Assembly (NCBI GenBank): GCA_018607835.1
Contig: JABBAS010000001.1
Span: 22,244-86,243 of the forward strand
Length of the DNA: 64,000 nt
DNA from: Methylobacillus sp.
Lineage (GTDB): Bacteria > Pseudomonadota > Gammaproteobacteria > Burkholderiales > Burkholderiaceae_C
Reading direction: 5' to 3'
Below the pieces are notes generated by a model, which was not told the DNA's origin, did not search any database, and was given only the letters and a program-made list of their open reading frames with translations. Shown one piece after another: positions 28,614-37,863 of the stretch. Numbering within the stretch: the stretch's first letter is position 1; each line of letters starts with the position of its first letter. The position numbers were made by a program, and so were the translations under genes.

Positions 28614-30896
28614 CTAGTTGCGTGATTTATTCGGTGCCATTTTCCACCCGTTCAGAAGCAAGGCATTGGCCATGACGCTCACAGAGCTCATGGCCATCGC
28701 CGCACCCGCAACCACTGGGTTGAGGAAGCCTAGGGCAGCTAGCGGAATACCTGCAACGTTATAAACAAAAGCCCAGAATAAGTTTTGCCGAATTTTTTGA
28801 ACGGTTTTACTTGAAATTTCTAACGCCCCTAAAACCAGTTGCGGGTCCCCTCGCATCAAGGTCACACCCGCTGCGCTCATCGCAACGTCACCGTGCTTGC
28901 CATTATTCATGGCGATGCCAACATCGGCTGTTGACAGCGCCGGCGCATCGTTGATACCGTCGCCGACAAAGGCGACTATCTCGCCACGCTCCTGCAGCGT
29001 ACGAACATGGCGGGCCTTATCGCCAGGTAAGCAACCCGCAAAGACCTCCGTTATGCCAACACGGCTTGCCACGGCATTTGCCGCACCCTCGTGATCGCCA
29101 GACATAATCAGCACGCGCTTACCCGCCGCTATCAACTCGGCCACGGCGTCACGGGCACCCGGTTTAAGTGCATCGCCAAAGGCAAAAGCAGCAACCGCCG
29201 TAGCGCCATTAGCAACTAAAGACACGGTCAAGCCGCTGGCGTGCCAACGCGAGAGAGCGGGAGCGAACACAGATGTGTCGACACCTTCATTTAGTAACCA
29301 ATCAGGGCTACCCATGCGCCAGATTGGGGCTCCCGCTATCGGAAGCCACTGCACACCGCGACCGGGGACATTTTCGACCGTGCCTACGCCCTCAGGGGCT
29401 TGCATCGCCTCGCCCGGCGCGTTAACAACCAACCATTGCCGCACCGCCGCGGCCAGTGGGTGTGGGTTCTCTGCTTGAAGCTGTGCGATCCGTTGCATTA
29501 CATCGGCGTTGTCTAGTGCGCCTTCAAACGCTTGTACCGATGGTTCCCCTTTAGTCAGCGTACCGGTCTTGTCAAAAACAACGGCCGTGACGCGATGCGC
29601 ACGCTCCAAGGACAGGGCATCCTTAATTAAAATACCGTGGCGCGCAGCGACGCCCGTGCCCACCATCATGGCGGCTGGCGTTGCCAGGCCCAGTGCACAT
29701 GGGCAAGCAATAACCAGTACAGCCACCATATTTATGGTCGACGTTGACAAGTCCGCGCCCGCAAGCAACCAAGCGATAAATGTCAGCATGGCGATGGCAA
29801 GCACGACAGGCACAAAAACGGCTGCAACTTGGTCAACTTGTTTTTGAACAGGGGCCTTTGCCGCCTGCGCATCTGAGACCATGCCAATGATCTGGGCCAA
29901 GATACTGTTGGTATGCGTGGTCAAGACGCGCACATCAAGCGAACTCTCTCCGTTGAGCGTACCGCCAATCACGCGGTCTCCGGGGTTTTTGTTAACCGGC
30001 ATGGGCTCCCCAGTCACCAGCGACTCATCCAGGCTTGACTGCCCAGAAATGACCTCAGCATCCGCGGGTACGGTTTCGCCTGCGTAAATACGAATAACAT
30101 CACCAATCAATAATTCAGACACCGCGACCTCAAGGACGTCGTCGCGCTGTTTCCCATCAGGTAATAGCCTCGCTGTAGCAGGCTGTAAGCGCTGAAGGGC
30201 ACGAATCGCCTCCGTTGTTTGCTTCTTACTTCTTGCTTCCAGATACTTCCCAAGCAAGACCATCGCGATAACAACGGCCGACCCTTCAAAGTAAAGGTGA
30301 GGCATGGCCTCAGATGAAGCCGTTAGCCAGAGCCATGTTGATAAAAGCCAGCCTGCGGTGGTGCCAATCACAACGAGAAGCTCCATATTGCCTGCACGTG
30401 CTTTTAGCGCTCGCCATGCAACGTTATAAAACGGCCAACCTAAAATAAACTGAACAGGGGTTGCCAGCGCAAACTGAATGGGTGCGGGAAGCATAAACGT
30501 TACCGTATCCCCACTCATAAGCAAAGACCAACACATAGACAGCACCAGCGGAGCACAGAGCAGCAGCGCGGCAAAGGTCGGCAAAAACGCCCTATCAATG
30601 CCTAACCAGCTTCGTTGTTCATTCTCAAGCGCGGTTTGAATCTCGGTCGGTTCGTAACCGGCATCCCGAACTGTTCGCTTTACTTGGCGCTGAAAGTCTT
30701 CAACCGCCACACCATCTTCGGCGCTAACAACGCGTACGGTTTCCGTTGCCAGATTAACCACCGCATCGGCGACCCATGGCTGTCGCTTTAAGGCCCTCTC
30801 AACACGCCCAACACATGATGCACATGTCATACCACCGACCCCGAGATCAACGGTATGGACGATAGGGTGTTGTTGTGCGTCTAAGGTTTTCAGCAT
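28614..30896 (-). CDS. copA: Copper-exporting P1B-type ATPase CopA
   Basis: The protein has 760 residues. One N-terminal heavy-metal domain has GMTCASC (about residues 22-28). Membrane helices frame the actuator domain (SGQSSLDESLVTGEPMPVNK). The metal-site helix contains CPC in VIACPCALGLATP, the phosphorylation loop is FDKTGTLTKGEPS, the hinge VGDGINDAPAL, and the nucleotide domain has an HP motif (ENPHPLAAAV). CPC plus the NMxxxN/MSxxS pattern in the last helices (MAMSSVSVMANALLLN) marks the Cu(I) P1B-1 class. It pumps Cu(I) to the periplasm. It is divergent from a CopZ-like gene with only 68 bp between, so a shared CueR-type control is likely but not shown. Confidence 0.93.
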   Translation of the reverse strand: MLKTLDAQQHPIVHTVDLGVGGMTCASCVGRVERALKRQPWVADAVVNLATETVRVVSAEDGVAVEDFQRQVKRTVRDAGYEPTEIQTALENEQRSWLGIDRAFLPTFAALLLCAPLVLSMCWSLLMSGDTVTFMLPAPIQFALATPVQFILGWPFYNVAWRALKARAGNMELLVVIGTTAGWLLSTWLWLTASSEAMPHLYFEGSAVVIAMVLLGKYLEARSKKQTTEAIRALQRLQPATARLLPDGKQRDDVLEVAVSELLIGDVIRIYAGETVPADAEVISGQSSLDESLVTGEPMPVNKNPGDRVIGGTLNGESSLDVRVLTTHTNSILAQIIGMVSDAQAAKAPVQKQVDQVAAVFVPVVLAIAMLTFIAWLLAGADLSTSTINMVAVLVIACPCALGLATPAAMMVGTGVAARHGILIKDALSLERAHRVTAVVFDKTGTLTKGEPSVQAFEGALDNADVMQRIAQLQAENPHPLAAAVRQWLVVNAPGEAMQAPEGVGTVENVPGRGVQWLPIAGAPIWRMGSPDWLLNEGVDTSVFAPALSRWHASGLTVSLVANGATAVAAFAFGDALKPGARDAVAELIAAGKRVLIMSGDHEGAANAVASRVGITEVFAGCLPGDKARHVRTLQERGEIVAFVGDGINDAPALSTADVGIAMNNGKHGDVAMSAAGVTLMRGDPQLVLGALEISSKTVQKIRQNLFWAFVYNVAGIPLAALGFLNPVVAGAAMAMSSVSVMANALLLNGWKMAPNKSRN

Positions 30897-30964
30897 CGCA
30901 ATATTTCACCACACCGTTGACGCCATTGTCATAAAATCAACTGAATAAATAGCAAAACCCAACC

Positions 30965-31171
30965 ATGACAACCCATCACCTAACCGTTCTTGGTATGACT
31001 TGCGGCCACTGTGAAAAAGACGTTAGCCGAGTGGTCCGTTCCGTTGATACTGATGCGAACATCCGTATTGATCGTGCAGCTAATGCCGTTTCTATCGAAA
31101 CCAATCAAGCAATCACCGCCTTCATTGTGGCGATCGTGGCCGAAGGGTATGAAGCGACCGTTAATACGTAA
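30965..31171 (+). CDS. CopZ-like copper chaperone (single HMA domain)
   Basis: The protein has 68 residues forming one ferredoxin-like heavy-metal-associated domain with the metal motif MTCGHC at residues 11-16 and the C-terminal EGYEATV strand. It would carry Cu(I) to CopA, encoded divergently 68 bp away. The start ATG 30965 lacks a good Shine-Dalgarno sequence. The shared intergenic region holds TTGAC and GTCA half-sites around six bases, which might be a regulator site, but I cannot assign it. Binding of another metal such as Hg or Zn cannot be excluded from sequence. Confidence 0.87.
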   Translation: MTTHHLTVLGMTCGHCEKDVSRVVRSVDTDANIRIDRAANAVSIETNQAITAFIVAIVAEGYEATVNT

Positions 31172-31272
31172 GTGTCCTCGTAGAAAGGTATAGCTTTACC
31201 AAACGCTTACATATCGGTCGTACTGGACTTACACGGCCGCATCACACTAACGCCATTCCAAGAAATTACTTG

Positions 31273-31300
31273 GTGACCGTTGAGGCCCCAAAGGGGTCAC
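31273..31300 (+). other. Leader hairpin before the Spy-like gene
   Basis: GTGACC pairs with GGTCAC, and inside it GGCCCC can instead pair with GGGGTC across AAA, giving two competing stems 18 bases before the ATG and next to the GGAG ribosome-binding site. The function is unknown; it could affect mRNA stability or translation. Confidence 0.35.
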
Positions 31301-31318
31301 AACTTATAGGAGTTAGTT

Positions 31319-31801
31319 ATGCGTCCTTTTATTCGAAATATGGGCCTTGTCGCTGTTGCTGGCAGTGTTGTGGTCGTGTCAGCGTTGGCTTTTGCAGGCC
31401 ATGACGATGACGACCACGGACGGTACAAGCATAGGCAAAAGCACCACATGGTCAAGGCTGAGAATTTAGCTGCGCTCAAGGTGAGTCTAAACTTGAATTC
31501 AGAGCAACTCCCTCTGTGGGATATATACGCCTCACCGACACGTCCCACTAGCCAAGACCCATCGGTAGATCGGGCAGCCATGCGTGAGCAAATGGAGGCA
31601 CTTGAACCAATGGAACATTTGCAATTCGTGAAGGAAAAGCACACCGATCGCCATAACAAGTTAATGGCGCACTATGATGCAACCGAACGCTTGTATGAGA
31701 GTTTGGACCCCCAGCAAAAAGTAACTTTTAATGAGGCACTCTCAAAGAAAAATCGCCACGGTAAGCACCATCGCCGGGACAAAGCGCACGATGATGACTA
31801 G
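31319..31801 (+). CDS. Spy/CpxP (LTxxQ)-like periplasmic protein with His/Asp-rich ends
   Basis: The protein has 160 residues with a signal peptide (RNMGLVAVAGSVVVVSALAFA, cleavage after AFA). The mature part starts GHDDDDHGRYKHRQKHH and ends RHGKHHRRDKAHDDD, both strongly His/Asp/Lys-rich and probably metal-binding. The middle is helical, with two LTxxQ-like repeats, SLNLNSEQLPLWD and YESLDPQQKVTFNEAL, as in Spy, CpxP and ZraP. Such proteins are envelope chaperones or metal sensors. It lies beside copA and the copZ-like gene, suggesting a copper or zinc stress role, which is inference. The ribosome-binding site is GGAG. A strong terminator follows. Confidence 0.7.
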   Translation: MRPFIRNMGLVAVAGSVVVVSALAFAGHDDDDHGRYKHRQKHHMVKAENLAALKVSLNLNSEQLPLWDIYASPTRPTSQDPSVDRAAMREQMEALEPMEHLQFVKEKHTDRHNKLMAHYDATERLYESLDPQQKVTFNEALSKKNRHGKHHRRDKAHDDD

Positions 31802-31843
31802 ATCACACTTAAAAACGACGTTTCCGTAAACAGAACACATTTT

Positions 31844-31869
31844 AAAAGCACCTTATGGTGCTTTTTTTT
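31844..31869 (+). terminator. Intrinsic terminator of the Spy-like gene
   Basis: AAAAGCACC-TTAT-GGTGCTTTT forms a 9-bp perfect stem with a 4-base loop followed by TTTT. It also insulates the putative origin region downstream. Confidence 0.92.
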
Positions 31870-32188
31870 GTTGGTAACACTGTGCATAAAAAACCAATAA
31901 CTAGGACGTTATCCACAGCGCTTGCCTGCGTTCTAAAGTTGTTACATCTTAAGCAGCGGTGGAAAAGCCACTTTATCACCTAGTTATAGGCTACATAAGC
32001 TTATGATTTTTAATGATTTATTTCTGTTATCAACAGAAAATGCTGTCCCTTACTACTACTACTATTTATAAATAAAGAAACTAAGATAAGAGGGGACAAG
32101 CTGATCATCGTAGCGTTATCTAAGTACAGGTTGTGATGCCTGTGGAGACTGTTAAGATCTGGCATCTATCCTGTTTAAAGACGTTATC
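31870..32188. other. Probable chromosomal replication origin (oriC)
   Basis: This is a non-coding stretch much more AT-rich than its surroundings. It holds DnaA boxes at 31909-31917 (perfect TTATCCACA), 31881-31889 (TGTGCATAA, which is TTATGCACA inverted and fits TTATNCACA) and 32027-32035 (TTATCAACA, one mismatch). After the last box comes a 17-base spacer, then CTACTACTACTA (32053-32064), which on the opposite strand is the 3'-GAT repeat of a DnaA-trio, then the AT-rich TTTATAAATAAAG as a candidate unwinding element. This order (box, trios, AT tract) is the basal origin unwinding layout. The spacer is longer than I would expect. minC starts directly downstream, and three parS sites lie 3.5-5 kb away. 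Confidence 0.68.
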
Positions 32189-32959
32189 GTGCCAAAGCCA
32201 TCCAGCGAAAATTTCTGTTTTGATATAAAAAGCAGTTATTTATCAATCGTTAATTTAGTCTTTCAGACCGTAGATGTGCCGCTTATTGCTGCTGATTTGG
32301 ATAGACGATTTGGCGATGTCGCTGATTTTTTTGATGACGATGCGGTATCGATCGATTTGACGGCCCTTGCTCTGTCTGATGTTTCCTCAGTTGATTGGGT
32401 TGCTTTACTCGCCTTGCTTAGAAAATATCGTATGCACCCCGTCGCTGTGCGTGGTGTCGGGCCAGATGATCGTGCGATGATTCAGTCTCTCGGATTGGTA
32501 ATTCAAGAGACACCGTCCCAAGTGACGTCAGCGATAGCGAGTGGTGCATCCGATAGTGCGGTCGGTGGGACAGTATCAGCGATCGACGCCTCCACAACCG
32601 AGCCTGCGCTTTTAGGTGCATTGGTTATTGATAAGCCTTTGCGATCGGGGCAGCGTGTATATGCCAAAGGCCGTGACTTGGTTATGTTGGCTATGGTCAA
32701 TGCCGGTGCTGAGGTGATCGCTGACGGCCATATCCACGTCTACGCGCCATTGCGGGGCAGAGCCATCGCGGGCGCGCGGGGTAACCAAGAGGCACGTATT
32801 TTTGCGCTTGGTTTTTCGCCTGAGTTGATTTCAATTGCAGGTGTTTATCAAAGCATCGATGGTGATTTACCTAAAGGGGTCGAATCTCAGGTAGCCGTGG
32901 CATCTTTAGAGGTTTCTGAGAGTGGTGAACGTCTTATTTACAAGCCAATCAACCGTTAA
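32189..32959 (+). CDS. minC: Septum site-determining protein MinC
   Basis: The protein has 256 residues from GTG 32189. The N-terminal domain (about 1-110) is divergent, as is normal. The C-terminal beta-helix (about 150-256) has the MinC signature [55 protein letters not shown] and ends in [16 protein letters not shown], the MinD/FtsZ-binding surface. It blocks FtsZ assembly away from midcell when recruited by MinD. It is first in minC-minD-minE and starts at the edge of the putative oriC. GC content is visibly lower than in most of the window. Confidence 0.95.
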   Translation: MPKPSSENFCFDIKSSYLSIVNLVFQTVDVPLIAADLDRRFGDVADFFDDDAVSIDLTALALSDVSSVDWVALLALLRKYRMHPVAVRGVGPDDRAMIQSLGLVIQETPSQVTSAIASGASDSAVGGTVSAIDASTTEPALLGALVIDKPLRSGQRVYAKGRDLVMLAMVNAGAEVIADGHIHVYAPLRGRAIAGARGNQEARIFALGFSPELISIAGVYQSIDGDLPKGVESQVAVASLEVSESGERLIYKPINR

Positions 32960-33026
32960 AATGGGCATCAGAGCGTTTGGGCCAGGTTTGTCGCGAGCCC
33001 GTTTTTTTCTTTAAGGTAATCTATTA

Positions 33027-33842
33027 ATGACCAAAGTTGTTGTTGTCACGTCCGGTAAGGGCGGGGTAGGAAAGACCACGACCAGTGCTAGTTTTTCAGC
33101 GGGGCTTGCATTACGTGGCTTTAAGACAGCAGTTATTGACTTTGATGTTGGCTTGCGCAACCTTGACCTCATCATGGGGTGTGAGCGCCGGGTTGTTTAT
33201 GACTTGATTAACGTGATTCAGGGTGAAGCGACCTTAAATCAGGCGCTTATAAAAGATAAGCAATGTGATAACTTGTTTGTGTTGGCGGCATCTCAAACGC
33301 GTGACAAAGAAGCCCTAACCAAAGAGGGTGTTGAAAAGGTATTGACTGATCTCAGCGCAATGGGGTTCGAATACATTGTTTGTGACTCGCCAGCGGGTAT
33401 AGAGACAGGTGCGTTATTGGCGATGCACTTTGCAGATGAGGCCTTGGTGGTAACCAATCCAGAAGTCTCGTCGGTCCGTGACTCAGATCGCATTTTGGGT
33501 ATGTTGAGCTCAAAGACCAAACGTGCCATTGACGGTTCGGATCCTATAAAAGAATTTCTGTTGATCACGCGCTACAACCCGGCCCGCGTAGAAGAGGGGC
33601 AGATGTTATCGTTAGACGATATTAAGGATATTTTGCGGATCCCATTGATTGGGGTAATACCAGAGTCAGAAACGGTTTTGCAGGCGTCGAACCAGGGCTT
33701 ACCAGCGGTTCACTTGACGGGAAGTGATGTCTCGGAAGCCTACAAAGATGTGATTGATCGCTTTTTGGGTGAAGAGAAATCAATGCGGTTTGTCGATGTT
33801 CAAAAATCGAGCTTGTTCAAGCGCTTGTTCGGTCGGGGGTAA
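33027..33842 (+). CDS. minD: Septum site-determining ATPase MinD
   Basis: This 271-residue deviant-Walker ATPase has [20 protein letters not shown] at residues 3-22, the switch region [23 protein letters not shown], and [15 protein letters not shown]. It ends in an amphipathic membrane-targeting helix ([11 protein letters not shown]). ATP-bound MinD dimers coat the membrane, recruit MinC and are released by MinE. It lies 67 bp after minC and 4 bp before minE. Confidence 0.98.
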   Translation: MTKVVVVTSGKGGVGKTTTSASFSAGLALRGFKTAVIDFDVGLRNLDLIMGCERRVVYDLINVIQGEATLNQALIKDKQCDNLFVLAASQTRDKEALTKEGVEKVLTDLSAMGFEYIVCDSPAGIETGALLAMHFADEALVVTNPEVSSVRDSDRILGMLSSKTKRAIDGSDPIKEFLLITRYNPARVEEGQMLSLDDIKDILRIPLIGVIPESETVLQASNQGLPAVHLTGSDVSEAYKDVIDRFLGEEKSMRFVDVQKSSLFKRLFGRG

Positions 33843-33846
33843 GCAG

Positions 33847-34101
33847 ATGTCCTTTTTAAATTTCTTCTTAGGTGAAAAGAAAAAGAGTGCAAGTTTAGCT
33901 AAAGAGCGGTTACAAATTATTTTGGCGCATGAGCGAGGGGATCGGAGCCCTGAACCCGACTTTCTTCCCGCGCTACAAAAAGACCTGTTGGCTGTGATTT
34001 CGAAATACATCAAAATTAACGCTGAGGACATCAAGGTGCATCTTGACCGTGACGCGACGATGGAAGTGCTAGAGGTCAAGATTGAGCTCCCAGATCGCTG
34101 A
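33847..34101 (+). CDS. minE: Cell division topological specificity factor MinE
   Basis: The start is ATG 33847 ([32 protein letters not shown]), 4 bp after the minD stop; the track's earlier start lies inside minD. The product has 84 residues. The N-terminal membrane and MinD-binding segment is followed by the dimeric topological domain ([36 protein letters not shown]). It stimulates MinD ATPase and drives pole-to-pole oscillation. A 155-bp gap with a GTTACTTTTCAGTAAC repeat separates it from mnmG. Confidence 0.97.
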   Translation: MSFLNFFLGEKKKSASLAKERLQIILAHERGDRSPEPDFLPALQKDLLAVISKYIKINAEDIKVHLDRDATMEVLEVKIELPDR

Positions 34102-34256
34102 TTAACAACGTATTTCTTGGCGCTTCATCTCAACGGTAGAAGGCCAATGTTACTTTTCAGTAACACCTCGTAGAATATTCGATTGGTTGCTACCGATAGG
34201 CGAGGGCGTGTTGTGCCTAACATAATCGGGGTGACCCCTACTTAAGGCCAGTCGTT

Positions 34257-36302
34257 ATGCGTTACCCCGAAAATTTTGATGTGATTGTGGTCGGTGGCGG
34301 TCATGCTGGCTGCGAAGCGGCGTTGGCTAGCGCGAGAGCAGGGGCTAAAACACTGCTGTTGACACACAATATTGAAACCTTAGGCCAAATGAGCTGCAAC
34401 CCCTCTATTGGCGGGATCGGTAAGGGCCATTTGGTAAAAGAAATCGATGCCTTGGGCGGTGCTATGGCGTTGGCAACCGATGAGGCGGGGATTCAATTTC
34501 GCACGCTGAATGGGTCTAAAGGACCGGCTGTTAGGGCAACGCGTGCTCAAGCAGATCGGGTGCTATACAAGGCCGCCATTCGGCGCATGTTGGAAAACCA
34601 AGAAAACCTTCAGATTTTTCAACAGTCAGTTGAAGACTTATTGGTGCAGGGTGATCGTGTCATTGGTGCGGTAACACAGCTAGGATTGCATTTTCATGCA
34701 AGTACAGTGGTGTTAACGGCAGGTACATTTTTAGACGGCAAAATTCACGTCGGTCTTGAGAGTTATTCGGGCGGCCGCGCGGGTGACCCGCCGTCGGTGG
34801 GTTTATCGGGCCGGTTAAAGGAGCTGAAGTTGCCGCAAGGGCGCCTTAAGACGGGAACCCCGCCGAGGTTGGACGGTAGAACGATTGATTTTTCTAAATG
34901 CCAACCACAGCCTGGGGATGGCATGCCAGGGGGAACGATTGAGGGTGGCGGCGTGCCCGTACTCAGTTATTTGGGTACAGCGGCAATGCACCCCAGACAA
35001 ATACCTTGCTGGATTACCCATACAAATCTAAAAACCCACGACATTATCCGCAGTGGTTTTGATCGCAGTCCTATGTTTACTGGGAAGATCGAGGGTGTAG
35101 GACCGCGTTATTGCCCTAGTGTTGAAGACAAAATTAGCCGTTTTGCGGACAAGGACAGCCACCAGATCTTTTTGGAGCCCGAGGGGTTGACGACGCATGA
35201 GGTCTATCCCAACGGCATTTCAACCAGTTTACCCTTTGACATTCAGTATGCGCTGGTGAGGTCTATCAACGGTTTGGAGAATGCGCAGATCGTTAGGCCG
35301 GGCTATGCGATTGAATACGATTACTTTGACCCACGCGCATTGAAGGCTAGTTTTGAAACCAAAGCGATCCACGGGCTGTTTTTTGCAGGGCAGATTAATG
35401 GAACAACGGGTTATGAAGAGGCGGGCGCGCAAGGTTTGTTTGCGGGCTTAAACGCGGCGCTACAGGCACGCGGGGATGCACCGTGGACACCCGGGAGAGA
35501 TCAGGCGTATTTGGGTGTGTTGGTTGATGACCTCGTGACCAAAGGTGTAACAGAGCCGTATCGTATGTTTACCAGTCGTGCTGAATTTCGCCTGCAACTT
35601 CGAGAAGACAATGCTGATATGCGGCTAACGGAGGTCGGTCGGTCTTTAGGCCTTGTGGATGATTTTCGCTGGGACGCCTTTAACCGCAAGCGGGATGCTG
35701 TTTCACGTGAAACTGAACGATTGCGGTCGGTATGGGTCAACGCAAAAAACCTTGGGGCAGATGAGGCAACCCGGGTCTTTGGGAAGCCTCTCGAGAGAGA
35801 ACAGAGCCTCGCGGATTTATTGCGTCGACCCGGTGTGACATACGCAGACCTGATGGGTTTGGATGGCGGACGTTTTGATATCCTTGCTTTGGTGGCGGCA
35901 CCTGTTTCACGTGAAACAGGTGGTGTCGATCGTGCGGAAAACGAGGGGCCTGTCAGCGTGCATCCACTTGTTTGGAGCGAAGCACACGAGGAATTTTTGA
36001 AGCATGCTGTTGTCGAGCAAATTGAAATCAGCCTCAAATATCAAGGCTATATAGATAGGCAAAAAGACCAAATCGATCGCGCAGCCTACTACGAGAACCT
36101 AGCGTTACCCGAGGATTTTGATTACGCGTGCATCGATGCGCTAGGGTTTGAGGTGCGTCACAAATTACAGGCGCAGCGACCCGAGACCCTTGGTCAAGCA
36201 TCACGCATTTCCGGGGTGACCCCGGCGGCTATTTCTGTTTTGTTGGTTCACCTGAAGCGCGCGGGCCATAAGCGCTTTTTAGAGACGCCGGAGGCGGCGT
36301 GA
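34257..36302 (+). CDS. mnmG: tRNA uridine-5-carboxymethylaminomethyl modification enzyme MnmG (GidA)
   Basis: The protein has 681 residues. The FAD-binding Rossmann motif is [21 protein letters not shown] (residues 7-27), followed by [33 protein letters not shown] and [25 protein letters not shown]. The C-terminal helical MnmE-binding domain ends at about 680. It is a little longer than typical (about 630-640). With MnmE it installs cmnm5 or related groups on U34 of tRNA. Two parS sites are written into its coding sequence as the peptide VSRET. It overlaps rsmG by 4 nt and leads mnmG-rsmG-parA-hydrolase-parB. Confidence 0.98.
   Translation: MRYPENFDVIVVGGGHAGCEAALASARAGAKTLLLTHNIETLGQMSCNPSIGGIGKGHLVKEIDALGGAMALATDEAGIQFRTLNGSKGPAVRATRAQADRVLYKAAIRRMLENQENLQIFQQSVEDLLVQGDRVIGAVTQLGLHFHASTVVLTAGTFLDGKIHVGLESYSGGRAGDPPSVGLSGRLKELKLPQGRLKTGTPPRLDGRTIDFSKCQPQPGDGMPGGTIEGGGVPVLSYLGTAAMHPRQIPCWITHTNLKTHDIIRSGFDRSPMFTGKIEGVGPRYCPSVEDKISRFADKDSHQIFLEPEGLTTHEVYPNGISTSLPFDIQYALVRSINGLENAQIVRPGYAIEYDYFDPRALKASFETKAIHGLFFAGQINGTTGYEEAGAQGLFAGLNAALQARGDAPWTPGRDQAYLGVLVDDLVTKGVTEPYRMFTSRAEFRLQLREDNADMRLTEVGRSLGLVDDFRWDAFNRKRDAVSRETERLRSVWVNAKNLGADEATRVFGKPLEREQSLADLLRRPGVTYADLMGLDGGRFDILALVAAPVSRETGGVDRAENEGPVSVHPLVWSEAHEEFLKHAVVEQIEISLKYQGYIDRQKDQIDRAAYYENLALPEDFDYACIDALGFEVRHKLQAQRPETLGQASRISGVTPAAISVLLVHLKRAGHKRFLETPEAA
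35699..35714. other. parS site 1 (inside mnmG)
   Basis: TGTTTCACGTGAAACT matches the bacterial parS consensus TGTTTCACGTGAAACA at 15 of 16 positions. It is encoded within mnmG. ParB (38.5 kb) is the expected binder. Confidence 0.85.
35903..35918. other. parS site 2 (inside mnmG, perfect)
   Basis: TGTTTCACGTGAAACA is a perfect 16-bp parS palindrome, and the symmetry extends to ACCTGTTTCACGTGAAAC-type flanks on both sides (22 bp in all). It lies 189 bp after site 1. Confidence 0.93.
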
Positions 36303-37012
36303 CTACGGGGCAACCCCTGTCGGTTGCGAGTATTGCCGCCGGGGCTGAGGCGGTGGGTGTGGCCTTGTCTGACCTACAGGCGGAGGCACTTTTGCAGTAT
36401 GCCGAGCTGCTTCTAAAGTGGAATAAGGTCTACAACCTGACCTCCCTGCGCGACCCGCGCGAGGTGTTGACGCTGCACTTAATTGATAGCCTGTCTGGTG
36501 TGGCCGCTCTCAGACGGGCGATCGCTGGTCGGGAACCGAGTGGACCAACGGGGTGCTTCTCTGTGATGGACGTTGGTTCAGGGGGTGGGCTTCCAGGGGT
36601 GGTCTTGGCCGTTGCGTGCCCAGAGCTTCATGTCACCTGCGTTGATACGGTAGCAAAGAAAGCCGCCTTCATACAGCAGGTGGCTGCACAGTTACCCCGC
36701 GCGGCGCTGGCTGGCCGGTTGGTTGCGAAACACGCAAGAGTGGAGTCCGTGCAGGCGACGTTTGATGTGATCACGTCGCGTGCCTTCGCTTCCTTGTCAG
36801 ACTTTGCGCTGTGGTCTCGGCAGGCGTTGGGTGAAGGTGGCTTATGGATGGCAATGAAGGGCGTCAAGCCTGAGGCGGAAATTGCTGCTTTACCGCCCTG
36901 GGCAGAGGCGTTTCACGTGGAACACTTTTCCGTTGAGGGGCTTGGGGCGCAGCGATGCATTGTTTGGATGCGAGACCGGGGTCCTCAAGTGGACGTGCCG
37001 GTGACAAATTAG
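36299..37012 (+). CDS. rsmG: 16S rRNA (guanine-527-N7)-methyltransferase RsmG (GidB)
   Basis: The protein has 237 residues from the GTG overlapping the mnmG stop by 4 nt. Recognisable elements are [28 protein letters not shown] and the SAM-binding [36 protein letters not shown], then [13 protein letters not shown]. It methylates G527 of 16S rRNA. The C-terminal part carries parS site 3. parA follows after 77 bp. Confidence 0.96.
   Translation: MTTGQPLSVASIAAGAEAVGVALSDLQAEALLQYAELLLKWNKVYNLTSLRDPREVLTLHLIDSLSGVAALRRAIAGREPSGPTGCFSVMDVGSGGGLPGVVLAVACPELHVTCVDTVAKKAAFIQQVAAQLPRAALAGRLVAKHARVESVQATFDVITSRAFASLSDFALWSRQALGEGGLWMAMKGVKPEAEIAALPPWAEAFHVEHFSVEGLGAQRCIVWMRDRGPQVDVPVTN
36909..36924. 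other. parS site 3 (inside rsmG)
   Basis: CGTTTCACGTGGAACA is, inverted, TGTTCCACGTGAAACG. It fits the B. subtilis-type parS TGTTCCACGTGAAACA at 15 of 16 positions. It lies about 1 kb from site 2 and 170 bp upstream of parA. Confidence 0.82.
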
Positions 37013-37089
37013 ATCGCGTAAACTGAGGCCTTGTGTCACCCCGGTTCTGGAGTGGATGTTCCTTGTTTTCTAAAAAAGAAGATGGCTGT

Positions 37090-37863
37090 ATGGCAAAGAT
37101 ATTTTGCATAGCAAATCAGAAGGGCGGTGTGGGTAAAACCACAACAACCGTCAACCTCTCGGCGGGATTGGCAAAAATTGGCCAGCGCGTGCTGATGATT
37201 GATCTAGATCCACAAGGGAATGCCACGATGGGGTCGGGTGTTGATAAGCGGACGCTGACGCACACGGTCTACGACGTCTTATTGGGTGATGTCAGCATGG
37301 CGGATGCTTGCGTGCAGGCCGATGCTTGCGGTTACGCGGTTCTGGGGGCTAACCGTGAGTTGGCGGGAGCAGAGGTTGAGCTCGTCAGTGTTACCAACCG
37401 TGAGCAACGCCTAAAGGACGCGATCGCCACTGTCGACAGCCAATATGACTTCGTTTTGATTGACTGCCCACCATCACTGAATATGCTGACGCTAAATGGC
37501 CTATGCGCGGCTCATGGTGTCGTCGTACCCATGCAATGTGAATACTTCGCTTTGGAAGGCCTTAGCGATCTGGTTAATACGATTAAGCAGGTGCACGCCA
37601 ATTTGAACCCTGAATTGTCGCTCATTGGGTTGTTGCGCGTCATGTTTGATCCTCGGATTACCTTACAGCAGCAGGTCAGTGAACAAATTAAGGCACATTT
37701 TGGCGACAAGGTTTTCGAGGCGGTTATTCCTCGCAATGTGCGCCTCGCAGAGGCGCCTAGTTACGGGTTGCCTGGCGTTATCTTTGACCCTGCTGCCAAA
37801 GGCTCGATGGCATTCGTTGCCTTTGCGGAAGAAATGGTGTTGCGTATGGAGCGACTTCAATAA
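37090..37863 (+). CDS. parA: Chromosome partitioning ATPase ParA (Soj)
   Basis: The start is ATG 37090 ([28 protein letters not shown]), with AGAAG upstream; the track's earlier start adds unrelated residues. The product is about 257 residues. The deviant Walker A is KGGVGKTTT, with DLDPQGNATMGSG, FVLIDCPPSLNMLTLN and YFALEGLSDLVNTI. It is chromosomal ParA/Soj, which forms gradients on the nucleoid to move ParB-parS. Its stop overlaps the next ATG by one base, so the hydrolase gene is translationally coupled. Confidence 0.97.
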   Translation: MAKIFCIANQKGGVGKTTTTVNLSAGLAKIGQRVLMIDLDPQGNATMGSGVDKRTLTHTVYDVLLGDVSMADACVQADACGYAVLGANRELAGAEVELVSVTNREQRLKDAIATVDSQYDFVLIDCPPSLNMLTLNGLCAAHGVVVPMQCEYFALEGLSDLVNTIKQVHANLNPELSLIGLLRVMFDPRITLQQQVSEQIKAHFGDKVFEAVIPRNVRLAEAPSYGLPGVIFDPAAKGSMAFVAFAEEMVLRMERLQ

